Assembly (NCBI GenBank): GCA_029775915.1
Contig: JARVKA010000007.1
Span: 1 to 59,033 of the forward strand
DNA length: 59,033 nucleotides
Source of the DNA: Nitrososphaeria archaeon
GTDB taxonomy: Archaea; Thermoproteota; Nitrososphaeria; Nitrososphaerales; JANXEG01
Direction: 5' to 3'
The translations under genes and the position numbers were made by a program. Each line of letters begins with the position of its first letter. The stretch's first letter is position 1. The notes below the pieces were generated by a model, which saw nothing but the letters and a program-made list of their open reading frames with translations, was not told the DNA's origin and ran no database searches. This document shows, one piece after another, positions 35,228 through 44,666 of the stretch.

Positions 35228-35803
35228 ATGAGGATTGGAAGAGTAAAAAGAGAGACTCGTGAGACAAAGGTTTTGATAGAATTAAATGTAGATGGCAATG
35301 GTATAGCTGAAGTAAATACTGGTATAAATTACTTTGATCATTTAATAAAAACAATCGCCACTCATAGCTTATTTGATATAAAGTTAGAGGCTAAAGGAGA
35401 TTTACAACATCATATTATTGAAGATGTGGCCATATGTCTTGGAGAGAGTTTAAATAAAGCTTTAGGTGATCGTGAAGGCATTGTGAGATTTGGATACGCA
35501 ATAATACCTATGGATGAATCTTTAGCATATGCATGTGTAGATTTAGTGAGAAGACCATTTTGTGTATTCGATTTGAAGATAGAGAAGGAAGGTATTGAAA
35601 ATGTTCCAAGAGAGGATATTTATCACTTCATTCAATCATTCGCATTTTCTCTACAAGCAACCATTCATTTACATGTGCAATACGGTAATAATGATCATCA
35701 TAAAGTTGAAGCAGCATTTAAAGCCTTAGCATTAGCATTAAGGCAAGCGGTTATGATAGATTTAAAGCGTAAAGATATTCCAAGCTCAAAAGGTGTTATG
35801 TGA
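35228..35803 (+). CDS. hisB: imidazoleglycerol-phosphate dehydratase
   Basis: 191 residues, single-domain IGPD without a fused phosphatase. Metal-binding and active-site motifs are FDHLIKTIATHS, DLQHHIIEDVAICLGE and NDHHKVEAAFKALA. Two bases after the HAD gene. Because this HisB lacks the N-terminal HAD domain of the enterobacterial type, a separate phosphatase is required. Confidence 0.97.
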   Translation: MRIGRVKRETRETKVLIELNVDGNGIAEVNTGINYFDHLIKTIATHSLFDIKLEAKGDLQHHIIEDVAICLGESLNKALGDREGIVRFGYAIIPMDESLAYACVDLVRRPFCVFDLKIEKEGIENVPREDIYHFIQSFAFSLQATIHLHVQYGNNDHHKVEAAFKALALALRQAVMIDLKRKDIPSSKGVM

Positions 35804-36405
35804 TGAATATAGTTGTGTTAGATTATGGTGTTGGCAATTTATTCAGTATAAAGTGTGCTTTAGAGAGATTGGGTGCTATCGTTCATATAACACCTCATTT
35901 GAGTAAGAAAATGGATTTTAATGGCATAATTTTACCAGGTGTGGGAAATTTTACACATGCTGCTAAACATTTAACCCAAAATATTGAGGATATTATGAAT
36001 GCTGTGAATAAAGGTTTGCCAACTTTAGGGATTTGCTTAGGAATGCAGCTTCTCTTTGAGAATAGTGAAGAAGGTTATGAAGATGGGTTAAAATTACTAT
36101 CTGGAAAAGTATTGAAACTTCCAAAAAATTTAAAAACTCCTCATATAGGTTGGAATCGTATAAAGATTAAAAAACCTCATAAAATTGTAGAAGGTGTAGC
36201 AGATAACTCTTGGGTATACTTTATCCACTCTTATTATCCAAAGCCTAATAAATCGGATATTTGTGTGGCAGAGGTTGAATATGGTATTACATTTCCAGCA
36301 ATTGTAGCTGAAAGAAATATTTTTGGGACTCAATTCCATCCAGAAAAGTCTGGAGATGTTGGTAATCGAATATTAAAAAACTTTCTTGAATTTTGTAAGA
36401 GATGA
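35800..36405 (+). CDS. hisH: imidazole glycerol phosphate synthase, glutaminase subunit
   Basis: 201 residues, class I glutamine amidotransferase. Catalytic Cys lies in PTLGICLGMQLLF and His/Glu in GTQFHPEKSGDVG. It supplies ammonia to HisF. Four-base overlap with hisB. Unlike the dead pdxT at the window's left edge, its triad is intact. Confidence 0.97.
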   Translation: MMNIVVLDYGVGNLFSIKCALERLGAIVHITPHLSKKMDFNGIILPGVGNFTHAAKHLTQNIEDIMNAVNKGLPTLGICLGMQLLFENSEEGYEDGLKLLSGKVLKLPKNLKTPHIGWNRIKIKKPHKIVEGVADNSWVYFIHSYYPKPNKSDICVAEVEYGITFPAIVAERNIFGTQFHPEKSGDVGNRILKNFLEFCKR

Positions 36406-37130
36406 ATAAATTGGAAGTATGGGCTTCTATCGATCTTATGAATAGTAAAGTAGTAAGGCTTAAAAGAGGTGATCCAAATTCAATGAAGATTTACAGTGAT
36501 GATCCAATTGCAATTGCAAAAAAGTGGATGAATTTAGGTGTTGATGGGTTGCATATTGTGGATTTGGATGCAGTTTTAGGTAAAGGTGATAATCAATTAA
36601 TAATAACATCAATAATAAAATCAGTTAAAATTCCAATTCAAGTTGGTGGAGGAATTAGAGATTTTAATCATGCAAATAAACTTTTAAAAGAAGGAGTTTA
36701 TAGGGTTGTTTTAAGTACATTAGCATTTAAAAACCCATTTGAATTAAAGAGCTTATTAAAAGAGTATGGGGATGAAAGAGTTATGGTAGCTCTCGATTAT
36801 AAAGACAATATCGTTATGATTAATGGTTGGAGGGTTTCAACGAATACTTCTCTTGAAAGTGCTTTAAAGAGATTTAAAGATGGGGGTGTAAAACTTTTTC
36901 TTCTCACTTCAATAGATAGAGATGGTGAATTATGTGGCCCAGACTTTAACACTTTTGAGTTAATAAAGGGTATTAAGGATGTTGGAATTTTTGCGAGTGG
37001 TGGTATAAGAAGTCTTAATGATATAATAAAGTTGAAAGATTTGGGTGTAAGAGGTGTGATTTTAGGTAAAGCAATATATGAGGGTATTATAAACCTTAAA
37101 AAAGTGATTTCAATATCTAAAGGTGTGTGA
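36402..37130 (+). CDS. hisA: ProFAR isomerase (HisA)
   Basis: 242 residues, (beta/alpha)8 barrel. The conserved phosphate-binding repeats are QVGGGIRD and [11 protein letters not shown]; catalytic Asp residues are in ASIDLMNSK and [10 protein letters not shown]. It overlaps hisH and hisF by four bases each. Confidence 0.96.
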   Translation: MNKLEVWASIDLMNSKVVRLKRGDPNSMKIYSDDPIAIAKKWMNLGVDGLHIVDLDAVLGKGDNQLIITSIIKSVKIPIQVGGGIRDFNHANKLLKEGVYRVVLSTLAFKNPFELKSLLKEYGDERVMVALDYKDNIVMINGWRVSTNTSLESALKRFKDGGVKLFLLTSIDRDGELCGPDFNTFELIKGIKDVGIFASGGIRSLNDIIKLKDLGVRGVILGKAIYEGIINLKKVISISKGV

Positions 37131-37906
37131 ATATGAGTTTAGCGAAAAGAATTATACCGTGTTTAGATGTGGATCATGGTAGAGTTTTAAAAGGGACTCA
37201 CTTTCGTGATATGAGAGATATAGGTAATCCAGTTGAACTCGCTAAAAAGTATAGGGATGATGGGGCTGATGAGTTAGTCTTTCTTGATATAACTGCATCT
37301 ATAGAAAAGAGAAAAACCTTAATAGAAATGGTTCGTAATGTTGCATCCAATTTAGATATACCATTTACCGTTGGTGGCGGGATTAGAAGTGTGGAGGATG
37401 TAAAGATGATTTTATCAAATGGTGCAGATAAAATCTCTATAAATACTGCTGCTGTAGAAAATCCATTACTCATTAAAGAGTTAGTGAGTCGATTTGGTCA
37501 ACAATGTGTAGTTGTGGCGATTGATGGTAAGCGTAAAGTTAAAGAGAATGGTGAAATTTGGTTTGAGGTTTATACCTATGGTGGCACTAAACCTACAGGC
37601 TTGAATGCTATTGAGTGGGCTAAGCGTTGCGAGGCTCTTGGAGCTGGTGAGTTATTAATTACATCAATCGATAAAGATGGTACAAAGAGTGGTTACGATT
37701 TAGATTTAACTAGAATGATTGCTGAAGCTGTAAATATTCCAATAATTGCGAGTGGTGGTTGTGGTGAGCCCAAACATATTTTAGATGTTTTAACCATAGG
37801 AAAGGCTGATGCTGCATTAGCAGCGTCTATCTTTCATTATGATGAGTATCCAATACCTTTGGTGAAAAGGTATTTAAAAGAGAATGGGGTGAATGTTAGG
37901 TTATGA
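37127..37906 (+). CDS. hisF: imidazole glycerol phosphate synthase, cyclase subunit
   Basis: 259 residues. [16 protein letters not shown] at the N-terminus, [11 protein letters not shown], and [14 protein letters not shown] with the second catalytic Asp are diagnostic; [13 protein letters not shown] completes the phosphate site. Works with HisH to form imidazole glycerol phosphate and AICAR. Confidence 0.97.
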   Translation: MNMSLAKRIIPCLDVDHGRVLKGTHFRDMRDIGNPVELAKKYRDDGADELVFLDITASIEKRKTLIEMVRNVASNLDIPFTVGGGIRSVEDVKMILSNGADKISINTAAVENPLLIKELVSRFGQQCVVVAIDGKRKVKENGEIWFEVYTYGGTKPTGLNAIEWAKRCEALGAGELLITSIDKDGTKSGYDLDLTRMIAEAVNIPIIASGGCGEPKHILDVLTIGKADAALAASIFHYDEYPIPLVKRYLKENGVNVRL

Positions 37907-38226
37907 TTAGTGTTAATGAATTGGATTTTGAGAAAGGTGGCGGGCTTATACCCGTTGTTGTGCAAGATTATTCTACACGTGAGGTTTTAATGGTCGCTTA
38001 TGTAAATAAAGAGGCTTTGGAAAAAACGATAGAGAGTGGTTATGCACATTATTGGAGTAGATCGAGAAAGAGTTTATGGAAAAAAGGTGAGACTTCTGGA
38101 AATGTACAAAAAATAAGAGAGATTTTTGTGGATTGTGACCAAGATGCATTACTCTATTTAGTAGATCAAGTAGGTCCAGCTTGCCATTTAAATAAGCGCT
38201 CTTGCTTTTTTAGAAGGTTATTGTAA
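37903..38226 (+). CDS. hisI: phosphoribosyl-AMP cyclohydrolase
   Basis: 107 residues, single-domain HisI. Signature blocks are [48 protein letters not shown] and [12 protein letters not shown], which supply the zinc and magnesium ligands. There is no C-terminal HisE domain, and no hisE follows, so the pyrophosphohydrolase and the aminotransferase HisC must be encoded elsewhere. Confidence 0.96.
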   Translation: MISVNELDFEKGGGLIPVVVQDYSTREVLMVAYVNKEALEKTIESGYAHYWSRSRKSLWKKGETSGNVQKIREIFVDCDQDALLYLVDQVGPACHLNKRSCFFRRLL

Positions 38227-38338
38227 GTCTTATTAAAGATTTTAAGATTTTATTTTACTTCTTTTCATGATAAAAAGTTTAAGGCTAATAGCAGAATTTC
38301 GCTAAAAACTTTGGACTTTATAGTAAATAAAAAATAAT

Positions 38339-39166
38339 ATGAAAATCTTTATAAAATCAACAACTATAATACAACGTGGATCCTTGCGCGAAAAAGATCT
38401 TTTCATAGGAATATACTCTCCCGAAAGGAGATTAATAGAGTTTCAAGTTGAAATGAAGAACATTAAAGGTGCATTATCAAAAGTCTCGAACATTATAGCA
38501 AAGCTTGGTATCAATATTTGCTCGGGATTCATAACAGCTTATCCAGAAAAGCCAGACGCTCTTTTTAGTTTTATAGCTGATATAACAAATGTTAATATAA
38601 CAACTGAGCAAGTAGTTGAAAAGTTAAAAAAGCTTGATATAGTTTTAAAAGTGAGCTTTTATGAGCCTAAAATTAAAGGTTTTATGATCGATAATTTACA
38701 TTTTCCCATACTCGTTTTAGGAGAAAGAAGTTTAACATTTAGGATTGAAAGTATTGGAAGAATGTTTAAAAGACTTTATGAGATTTTTGGTTCTGGTGCA
38801 TCTTTTATTATATATCAAATGGGCCTTGCACTCGGTGGTGAAAAGGTAGAGAGGTTGCGAAGTAAGTATAATATGAGTGATGAGGAGATTTTGAGTATAA
38901 TTTTAAATGAAAGAATCGCAAAAGGATGGGGCATACCAGAGTTAATCGATTTTAGTAAAATTGAATCAAGAGCTATTATAAGGGTTTATGAATTATTCGA
39001 GTGTTTGCCATTTAAAGGAAAGGAGAAAGAAGCTAAAAGTTATTTCTTTAAAGGGTATTTGGAAGGTGTATTAGCAAAGATCTTTGGTAAAGAAGTGAAA
39101 ATATCAGAAGAGAAATGTATAGCTAAAGGGGATGATTATTGTGAATTTACATATTGCTCCTTATAG
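38339..39166 (+). CDS. ACT-like plus V4R domain protein
   Basis: 275 residues. The N-terminal third (about residues 35-110) looks like an ACT domain (IEFQVEMKNIKGALSKVSNIIAKLGINI). The C-terminal half is a V4R (4-vinyl reductase) domain, with RVYELFECLPFKGKEKE and the terminal Cys set EEKCIAKGDDYCEFTYC that may bind a metal. Such proteins are usually ligand sensors. Location just after the his operon, 112 bases away, hints at amino-acid sensing, but the ligand and partner are unknown. Short, possibly leaderless 5' end. Confidence 0.75.
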   Translation: MKIFIKSTTIIQRGSLREKDLFIGIYSPERRLIEFQVEMKNIKGALSKVSNIIAKLGINICSGFITAYPEKPDALFSFIADITNVNITTEQVVEKLKKLDIVLKVSFYEPKIKGFMIDNLHFPILVLGERSLTFRIESIGRMFKRLYEIFGSGASFIIYQMGLALGGEKVERLRSKYNMSDEEILSIILNERIAKGWGIPELIDFSKIESRAIIRVYELFECLPFKGKEKEAKSYFFKGYLEGVLAKIFGKEVKISEEKCIAKGDDYCEFTYCSL

Positions 39167-39256
39167 CGATAAAATTAACTATAGTAAGGCTTATAGTTAG
39201 CTATTTATAATTGTATATGTGTTTAAGTTAAGATGTTGTCAAAATTGAATTAATCG

Positions 39257-40519
39257 GTGGATATATTGAGTGTTAAAGTAGATTCTGTTACATTGTATAA
39301 AATGAGGAGAATTCTCTCAGAACTCTCTAATAAAAAAGGGAGAGGAACAGAGCTCATCTCATTATATATACCTCCAAATAAAGCATTACATGAGGTTATG
39401 AGTTCTTTAAGAGAAGAGTATGGTACAGCTGCAAATATTAAATCTGATACTACTCGAACTCATGTACAAGATGCTTTAGTAAGAACGATGCAAAGATTGA
39501 AGCTTTATAAGAGTACTCCAGAAAATGGTTTGGTAATATTTTGTGGTGCTTTACCTACTAATGGGCCTGGCAGTGAGGTGGTAAAGATTTATGAAGTAAT
39601 ACCTCCAAAACCGATTCAAACCTACCTATATAGATGTGATGACCATTTTCACTTAGATATTTTACGTGAGATGTTAAAGGAAGAGAAGGTAATAGGAGTT
39701 TTATCAATCGATACTACTGAAGCTGGTTTTGGAATAATTTCTGGAAATAATTTTGAAATTTTAGAAGTGGTTACATCGGGCGTTTCTGGAAAGACACGTG
39801 CTGGAGGTCAATCTGCAAGAAGGTATGAGAGATTGAGGGATATGGAGATTACATATTATTTCAATCGTGTTGCTAATCATGCAAAAAAGAATTTTCTTGA
39901 AGATTATAATATAAATGGCTTAATTATTAGTGGACCAGGCCCAACTAAAAATGATTTTTTAAAAGGCGAATATTTAGATTATCGCTTACAAAAAAGTGTT
40001 ATCGCTATTATAGATACTTCTTACGCTGGTAGTGAAGGTGTGAGAGAAACTTTGGAGAAAGCGGATAAGGTTTTAGAAGGTTTAAGATTGATGGAGGAAA
40101 GAGCTTTAGTACAAAAATTCCTTTATGAGGTTAATGCTACAAATGGTTTAGCAATATATGGTATAAATGATGTTTTGAATAATCTTCGTAAAGGTAGTGT
40201 AGATACGGTTCTTGTCTCTGAAGATATTGGAGCTTTATTTTTAAAAGTAACTTGTAAGAAGTGTGGTATGGTTAAAGAGCTGGTTGTGAAAAATGAGGAA
40301 TATATTAAGGAGAAGCAACGTATAATCACAAATGCATGTAATGAATGTAAAAGTACGGAGTATGAAATTGAGGAAAAGGATCTCATAGAATATTTAGCTG
40401 ATGAAGCTGCAAATTCTGCAAGTAAAGTAGAGGTAATTTCATCAAAAACTGAAGAAGGGAATATGTTAAAAAGTTTTGGAGGTATTGCCGCTATTTTAAG
40501 ATACAAAAATGTAGCGTAG
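39257..40519 (+). CDS. prf1: peptide chain release factor aRF1
   Basis: 420 residues, normal aRF1 length. Domain 1 has TAANIKSDTTR (stop-codon recognition, NIKS), domain 2 has KTRAGGQSARRYERLR (GGQ, peptidyl-tRNA hydrolysis). Near the C-terminus C-x2-C pairs (CKKCG, CNEC) form a minidomain zinc site. It reads UAA, UAG and UGA in this family, relevant to the internal TAG in the korD gene. Its own stop is TAG. The start is GTG 39257, or possibly the TTG nine bases later. Confidence 0.96.
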   Translation: MDILSVKVDSVTLYKMRRILSELSNKKGRGTELISLYIPPNKALHEVMSSLREEYGTAANIKSDTTRTHVQDALVRTMQRLKLYKSTPENGLVIFCGALPTNGPGSEVVKIYEVIPPKPIQTYLYRCDDHFHLDILREMLKEEKVIGVLSIDTTEAGFGIISGNNFEILEVVTSGVSGKTRAGGQSARRYERLRDMEITYYFNRVANHAKKNFLEDYNINGLIISGPGPTKNDFLKGEYLDYRLQKSVIAIIDTSYAGSEGVRETLEKADKVLEGLRLMEERALVQKFLYEVNATNGLAIYGINDVLNNLRKGSVDTVLVSEDIGALFLKVTCKKCGMVKELVVKNEEYIKEKQRIITNACNECKSTEYEIEEKDLIEYLADEAANSASKVEVISSKTEEGNMLKSFGGIAAILRYKNVA

Positions 40520-40523
40520 GGAA

Positions 40524-41777
40524 ATGATATTAATGAAGGATTTAAGAAAGAATCGCTTTCTTATTATTGGAAGTTTAATTATAATTATCCTTTTAACAAT
40601 TTCATTATTCACTATAAAGCCCCATCAAATTGAGAGAGATGAATATTTCATTAAAGCAAAAGCTCTTTTGAATGATGTGATAGAAGGGTTGGTAAAGGTT
40701 AGAGGTTTAGCATTCACAAATACAGTTGATTTGCGTGTGGTATCGATAGAGTGGGTAAAAGAGAATTGGGGGAGGAGACTTGTAGAAGAAACTTCTAGAG
40801 AGGTGATGATTGAAGAGGAGATTTATAAATTATTATTTTTAATCCCTGAGAATACGAGTTTGAAAAAGATTCGCATAGAGCAATCGGGGTGGATTTTAGC
40901 TGCTACTATCGGTCATGAGATATACATAGTGAGAGATTATTTTGAGTTAACTGATGAATTTAAAGTAAGAGAGATTTTTGCTCATGAACTTACACATGTT
41001 TTACAAAGTATGCATTTTAAACAACCTGAAATCAAATTTCATGATGAAAAGCAAGCTTGGAATTCTTTAATTGAAGGTGATGCAATATTAACCGCTGAAA
41101 TGTATATGAAGTTTTTGAATTTCTCATTAAGCTTTAAAAATTCATCAAAGAGTTTTAAAGATCCATTAATAGAGATTTGGTTATTCCCATACAATTATGG
41201 GAAGAAATTTGTAAAAAAAGTGTTTGAGGATCAAGGTTGGATTGGTGTGAATAATCTATACTTAAGAGTGCCTAAGAGTACAACAGAGATAATGCATCCA
41301 GATAAGTATATGAGAGCATGGAGATTTAATGAGATAGATTTGGATTCAATGAAGGTTGAAGGGTGGGATCGAGTTAAAGTTGAGCGTTTTGGAGAGCATT
41401 TTATATTTGTAATTTTAGGTACACATATTCCAATAGAGATAGCTATGAAAGCTGCTGAAGGATGGATAGGTGATAAATTCATTTATTATAAAAAAGGTAG
41501 CGATTATTTATTTTTATGGAGGATTTTATGGGAATGTGAGAATGATAGTGATGAGTTTGAAGAAGCGTTCAATCGATTAATGAGTGCATTGAATGGAATA
41601 GAATTAAGTCAAAATTATTGGAAGATGCCAAAGCAATACATTTACCTTATGAAAAAAAGCTTTGAAGTATTAATAATAAGCTCTTCTATAGAATTAAAAG
41701 GGTTATTAAATGAGTTATCAATACACGAAATGATGAGTAATCCGATAATATTCAATACATTAAGAGAAGATGGATAA
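40524..41777 (+). CDS. membrane-anchored zinc metallopeptidase-like protein
   Basis: 417 residues. One N-terminal membrane segment (about residues 12-30, FLIIGSLIIIILLTISLF) with a short basic cytoplasmic start predicts a C-out orientation. REIFAHELTHVLQ (about residue 153) is an HExxH zinc site, and a Glu 30 residues later in SLIEGDAILTAEM fits a gluzincin third ligand. The remainder lacks recognised domains. It starts five bases after prf1, so it is probably co-transcribed, an odd partner for a release factor. Substrate unknown. Confidence 0.75.
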   Translation: MILMKDLRKNRFLIIGSLIIIILLTISLFTIKPHQIERDEYFIKAKALLNDVIEGLVKVRGLAFTNTVDLRVVSIEWVKENWGRRLVEETSREVMIEEEIYKLLFLIPENTSLKKIRIEQSGWILAATIGHEIYIVRDYFELTDEFKVREIFAHELTHVLQSMHFKQPEIKFHDEKQAWNSLIEGDAILTAEMYMKFLNFSLSFKNSSKSFKDPLIEIWLFPYNYGKKFVKKVFEDQGWIGVNNLYLRVPKSTTEIMHPDKYMRAWRFNEIDLDSMKVEGWDRVKVERFGEHFIFVILGTHIPIEIAMKAAEGWIGDKFIYYKKGSDYLFLWRILWECENDSDEFEEAFNRLMSALNGIELSQNYWKMPKQYIYLMKKSFEVLIISSSIELKGLLNELSIHEMMSNPIIFNTLREDG

Positions 41778-41871
41778 GAGAACGATTTATCAATTATTTA
41801 ATGGGTTGATTAGGAATAAGTTTATTATACAATGTCAGAACAAAAAATATAAAGATACGTGATGAGTAAAT

Positions 41872-44199
41872 ATGAGCTTCAATCCTAAAATCGTGGAAAA
41901 GGCTTGGAATCCAGAAATAGAGCGAGAAATCTTTTACCAATGGGAAAAAGAAGGTATATACAAATTTAATATCAATACACAACGTGAAATTTTTTCAATA
42001 GATACACCGCCACCTTATCCATCTGGAAGGCCTTGGCATATAGGTGCTGCAGCACATTATTCACAAATCGATATGATCGCTAGAACAGCGAGAATGATGA
42101 ATTACGAAGTTTACTTTCCAATAGGTATAGATCGGAATGGTTTACCTGTAGAACTATATACGGAGAAGAAGTATAAAGTTAGTATTCGTGATTTACCGAG
42201 AGAGAAATTCATTGAGCTTTGTAAGCATGCTTTAGATGAATTAGAGGCTGAAATGATTGAAATTATGAAGATGATGGGTTTGAGCGGGGATTTTGAGAAT
42301 TATTATCGTACAGATTCTGAAGATTACAGAAGATTAACTCAAACTACCTTTATTGAATTATGGAAAAGAGGCTTAATTTATGAAGCTACTCGACCAAATA
42401 ATTATTGTTTAGATTGTGGAACTACGATAGCGGATGCTGAGGTAAGTTATATTGAGCAACCAAGCCAACTTGTTTATATAAAATTTAAGATTAAAGAAAG
42501 TAATGAAGATTTAATTATAGCTACTACGAGGCCTGAGCTTCTTTGCTCTTGCCAATTGATTATTGTTCATCCTGAAGATCAGAGATATAAGCATATACAT
42601 AATCTACATGCAATCATACCCATTTACAATAGGGAGGTGGAGATTAAACCCCATCCCAGCGCAAAGCCAGAATTCGGTAGTGGTGTTGCGATGATTTGTA
42701 GTTATGGAGATTACACAGATGTACTTTTATTTAGAGAATTGGGTTTGCAAGAGATTATTGCAATTAATGAGAATGGAAAAATTACCGATGTTGGTGGGAT
42801 TATTGCTGGATTAACGGTAAATGAAGCACGTAAAAAAATTATCGATGAATTGAGGAATAGGGGATTAATCGTTAAAATAGAAGAGATTAAACATCGTACA
42901 CCAGTTTGCGAAAGAAGTCGTACACCTATTGAGATTATACCTATGAAGGAATATTATTTAAAACAAGTCGATCAAGTACCAATATTAAAGAAATTAGTAG
43001 AAAGTATGATCTTTCATCCAGAAGCTCATCGCCAAATACTACTTGATTGGCTCAATTCAATAAAGATCGATTGGGCAATTTCAAGAAGAAGATATTATGC
43101 TACAGAGATTCCTGTTTGGTACTGTAAGAAATGTGGTGAGCCTCATGTGCCTGAGCCTGGACCATATTATTTACCTTGGAAGGATAAGCCACCATTCGAT
43201 AAATGTAATCGGTGTGGCAATAATGAGTTTATTGGTGATACTAGAACTTTAGACACATGGGTTGATTCAAGTATATCACCATTGTATATTTCAGAATATT
43301 TAAGGGATGAGAAAAAATTCAATATTTTATATCCTACAACCTTAAGACCTCAAGCTAAAGATATTATCAGAACTTGGTTACATTACACGATTTTAAGATG
43401 TTATCAACTCACAAATAAAGCGCCTTTCAAGCATGTATGGATTATGGGTTATGGTGTTGATGAGAAAGGAGAGAGAATGAGTAAGAGTAAAGGGAATGTG
43501 ATAGATCCTATACCTATTTTGAAAAAGTATGGTGCGGATGCATTTAGATTATGGGCAGCTTCAGAGGCAAAGTTAGGCTCTGACTTTCGATGCTCAGAAA
43601 AGAAGATTGCAGCTGTTAAAAAATTCCTCACCAAACTTTGGAATATATCAAGATTTATCTCATGCTTTCCTCAACCAATTGAAGTAAATTTAATACCTTC
43701 AGATAAATGGATTCTTGGTGAGCTCTCTAAATTGATAAATGATTGTTTTGAGGGTTATAGAGATTTTGATTTTTACATACCTGCTAATAAAATTAGAGAG
43801 TTCTCTTGGAATTTATTTGCATCACATTATATAGAGATGGTTAAGGCTAGAGCTTATGGATTAGGATTTTCGAGTGAAGAGCAAAAAGCTGCATGGTATA
43901 CTTTGCATACTTGTTTAAAAACGATACTCTTACTCTCAGCACCCATAATTCCTTTTATCACAGAGTATATTTGGCGAAAATTGTATAGTAATGAGAGTAT
44001 TCATAAACAACTCTTTCCTGAGGCGAAATGGAGTATAGAATTAACGTCGCTTACAAAATCATTAATCAATTTCAACTCAAAGGTTTGGAATATGAAAAAA
44101 GAGAAAGGATTATCACTTAAAGATAAAATTCAAATTGAAATTCCGAATGAGTTAAAGATTTTTGAAAAAGATTTGAAAGTAATGCACAATATTGTGTGA
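41872..44199 (+). CDS. valS: valyl-tRNA synthetase
   Basis: 775 residues, class I synthetase of the Val/Ile/Leu group. PPPYPSGRPWHIGAA carries the HIGH-type motif (HIGA here), ERMSKSKGNV the KMSKS loop. IATTRPELL marks the editing (CP1) domain. DTWVDSSISPLYI and LRPQAKDIIRTWLHY are typical of archaeal ValRS, not LeuRS or IleRS. Zinc C-x2-C sites occur in CLDCG and in CKKCG...CNRCG. It is somewhat short at the C-terminus compared with many ValRS proteins. Confidence 0.88.
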   Translation: MSFNPKIVEKAWNPEIEREIFYQWEKEGIYKFNINTQREIFSIDTPPPYPSGRPWHIGAAAHYSQIDMIARTARMMNYEVYFPIGIDRNGLPVELYTEKKYKVSIRDLPREKFIELCKHALDELEAEMIEIMKMMGLSGDFENYYRTDSEDYRRLTQTTFIELWKRGLIYEATRPNNYCLDCGTTIADAEVSYIEQPSQLVYIKFKIKESNEDLIIATTRPELLCSCQLIIVHPEDQRYKHIHNLHAIIPIYNREVEIKPHPSAKPEFGSGVAMICSYGDYTDVLLFRELGLQEIIAINENGKITDVGGIIAGLTVNEARKKIIDELRNRGLIVKIEEIKHRTPVCERSRTPIEIIPMKEYYLKQVDQVPILKKLVESMIFHPEAHRQILLDWLNSIKIDWAISRRRYYATEIPVWYCKKCGEPHVPEPGPYYLPWKDKPPFDKCNRCGNNEFIGDTRTLDTWVDSSISPLYISEYLRDEKKFNILYPTTLRPQAKDIIRTWLHYTILRCYQLTNKAPFKHVWIMGYGVDEKGERMSKSKGNVIDPIPILKKYGADAFRLWAASEAKLGSDFRCSEKKIAAVKKFLTKLWNISRFISCFPQPIEVNLIPSDKWILGELSKLINDCFEGYRDFDFYIPANKIREFSWNLFASHYIEMVKARAYGLGFSSEEQKAAWYTLHTCLKTILLLSAPIIPFITEYIWRKLYSNESIHKQLFPEAKWSIELTSLTKSLINFNSKVWNMKKEKGLSLKDKIQIEIPNELKIFEKDLKVMHNIV

Positions 44200-44445
44200 A
44201 TTAGTGAATAAAATTATCAAAGCTATTTTATCTAATTATTCTCTCTAGCCGATACTTTAACAATATAGATAAATTTTAACTCATATTGATTTTTGTTATT
44301 ATCATTCGCTTGATTGTAAAAATATGCGAAATTTATGATTGATCTTTATTTAATAAATTTATTATTTAATTTTTAATGAGAGTGAGAATAGATTGTCAAT
44401 ATTAAATATAATCTTTCAAGTTCACATTTACCGATAAATTGAGAG

Positions 44446-44552
44446 TGCGGTGGCCGGGATTTGAACCCGGGTTACCAGCGTGGCAGGCTTCCACACCATA
44501 GGTTTGATGTCCTAGACCAAATTATCCGCTTTAAGCTCTAGACGACCACCGC
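44446..44552 (-). tRNA. tRNA-Gly (GCC) with two inserted segments
   Basis: Acceptor arms GCGGTGG/CCACCGC (44552-44546 and 44453-44447) and discriminator A at 44446 are intact, and CCGGG-TTCAAAT-CCCGG is a perfect T arm. The anticodon loop CTGCCAC gives GCC (44484-44482). The D stem is GTCT/GGAC, but the D loop holds about 16 extra bases within 44519-44537. The 5' anticodon strand is interrupted by 16 bases (44490-44505); removing them restores TCAGC pairing with GCTGG. Without both inserts the length is about 74. They are probably archaeal introns at non-canonical positions; I could not draw a clean bulge-helix-bulge for either. CCA is not encoded. Confidence 0.85.
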
Positions 44553-44666
44553 CAAATTATAAAATTTAATCTCCAAGGCTTAAAGTTTTTGCTTAACATT
44601 ATAAAAAGGGGTATTTTTAAGGATATAATTTGGGAAGGTTAAATAATCAATTGTAATATGTGAATT

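Noticed and set aside
41861-41900. C/D box guide RNA (GTGATGA present)
   Set aside because: No D or D' box (CTGA) at suitable spacing was found.
41872-44199. Leucyl- or isoleucyl-tRNA synthetase
   Set aside because: The DTWVDSSISPLYI and LRPQAKDIIRTWLHY blocks and the zinc sites fit archaeal ValRS better.
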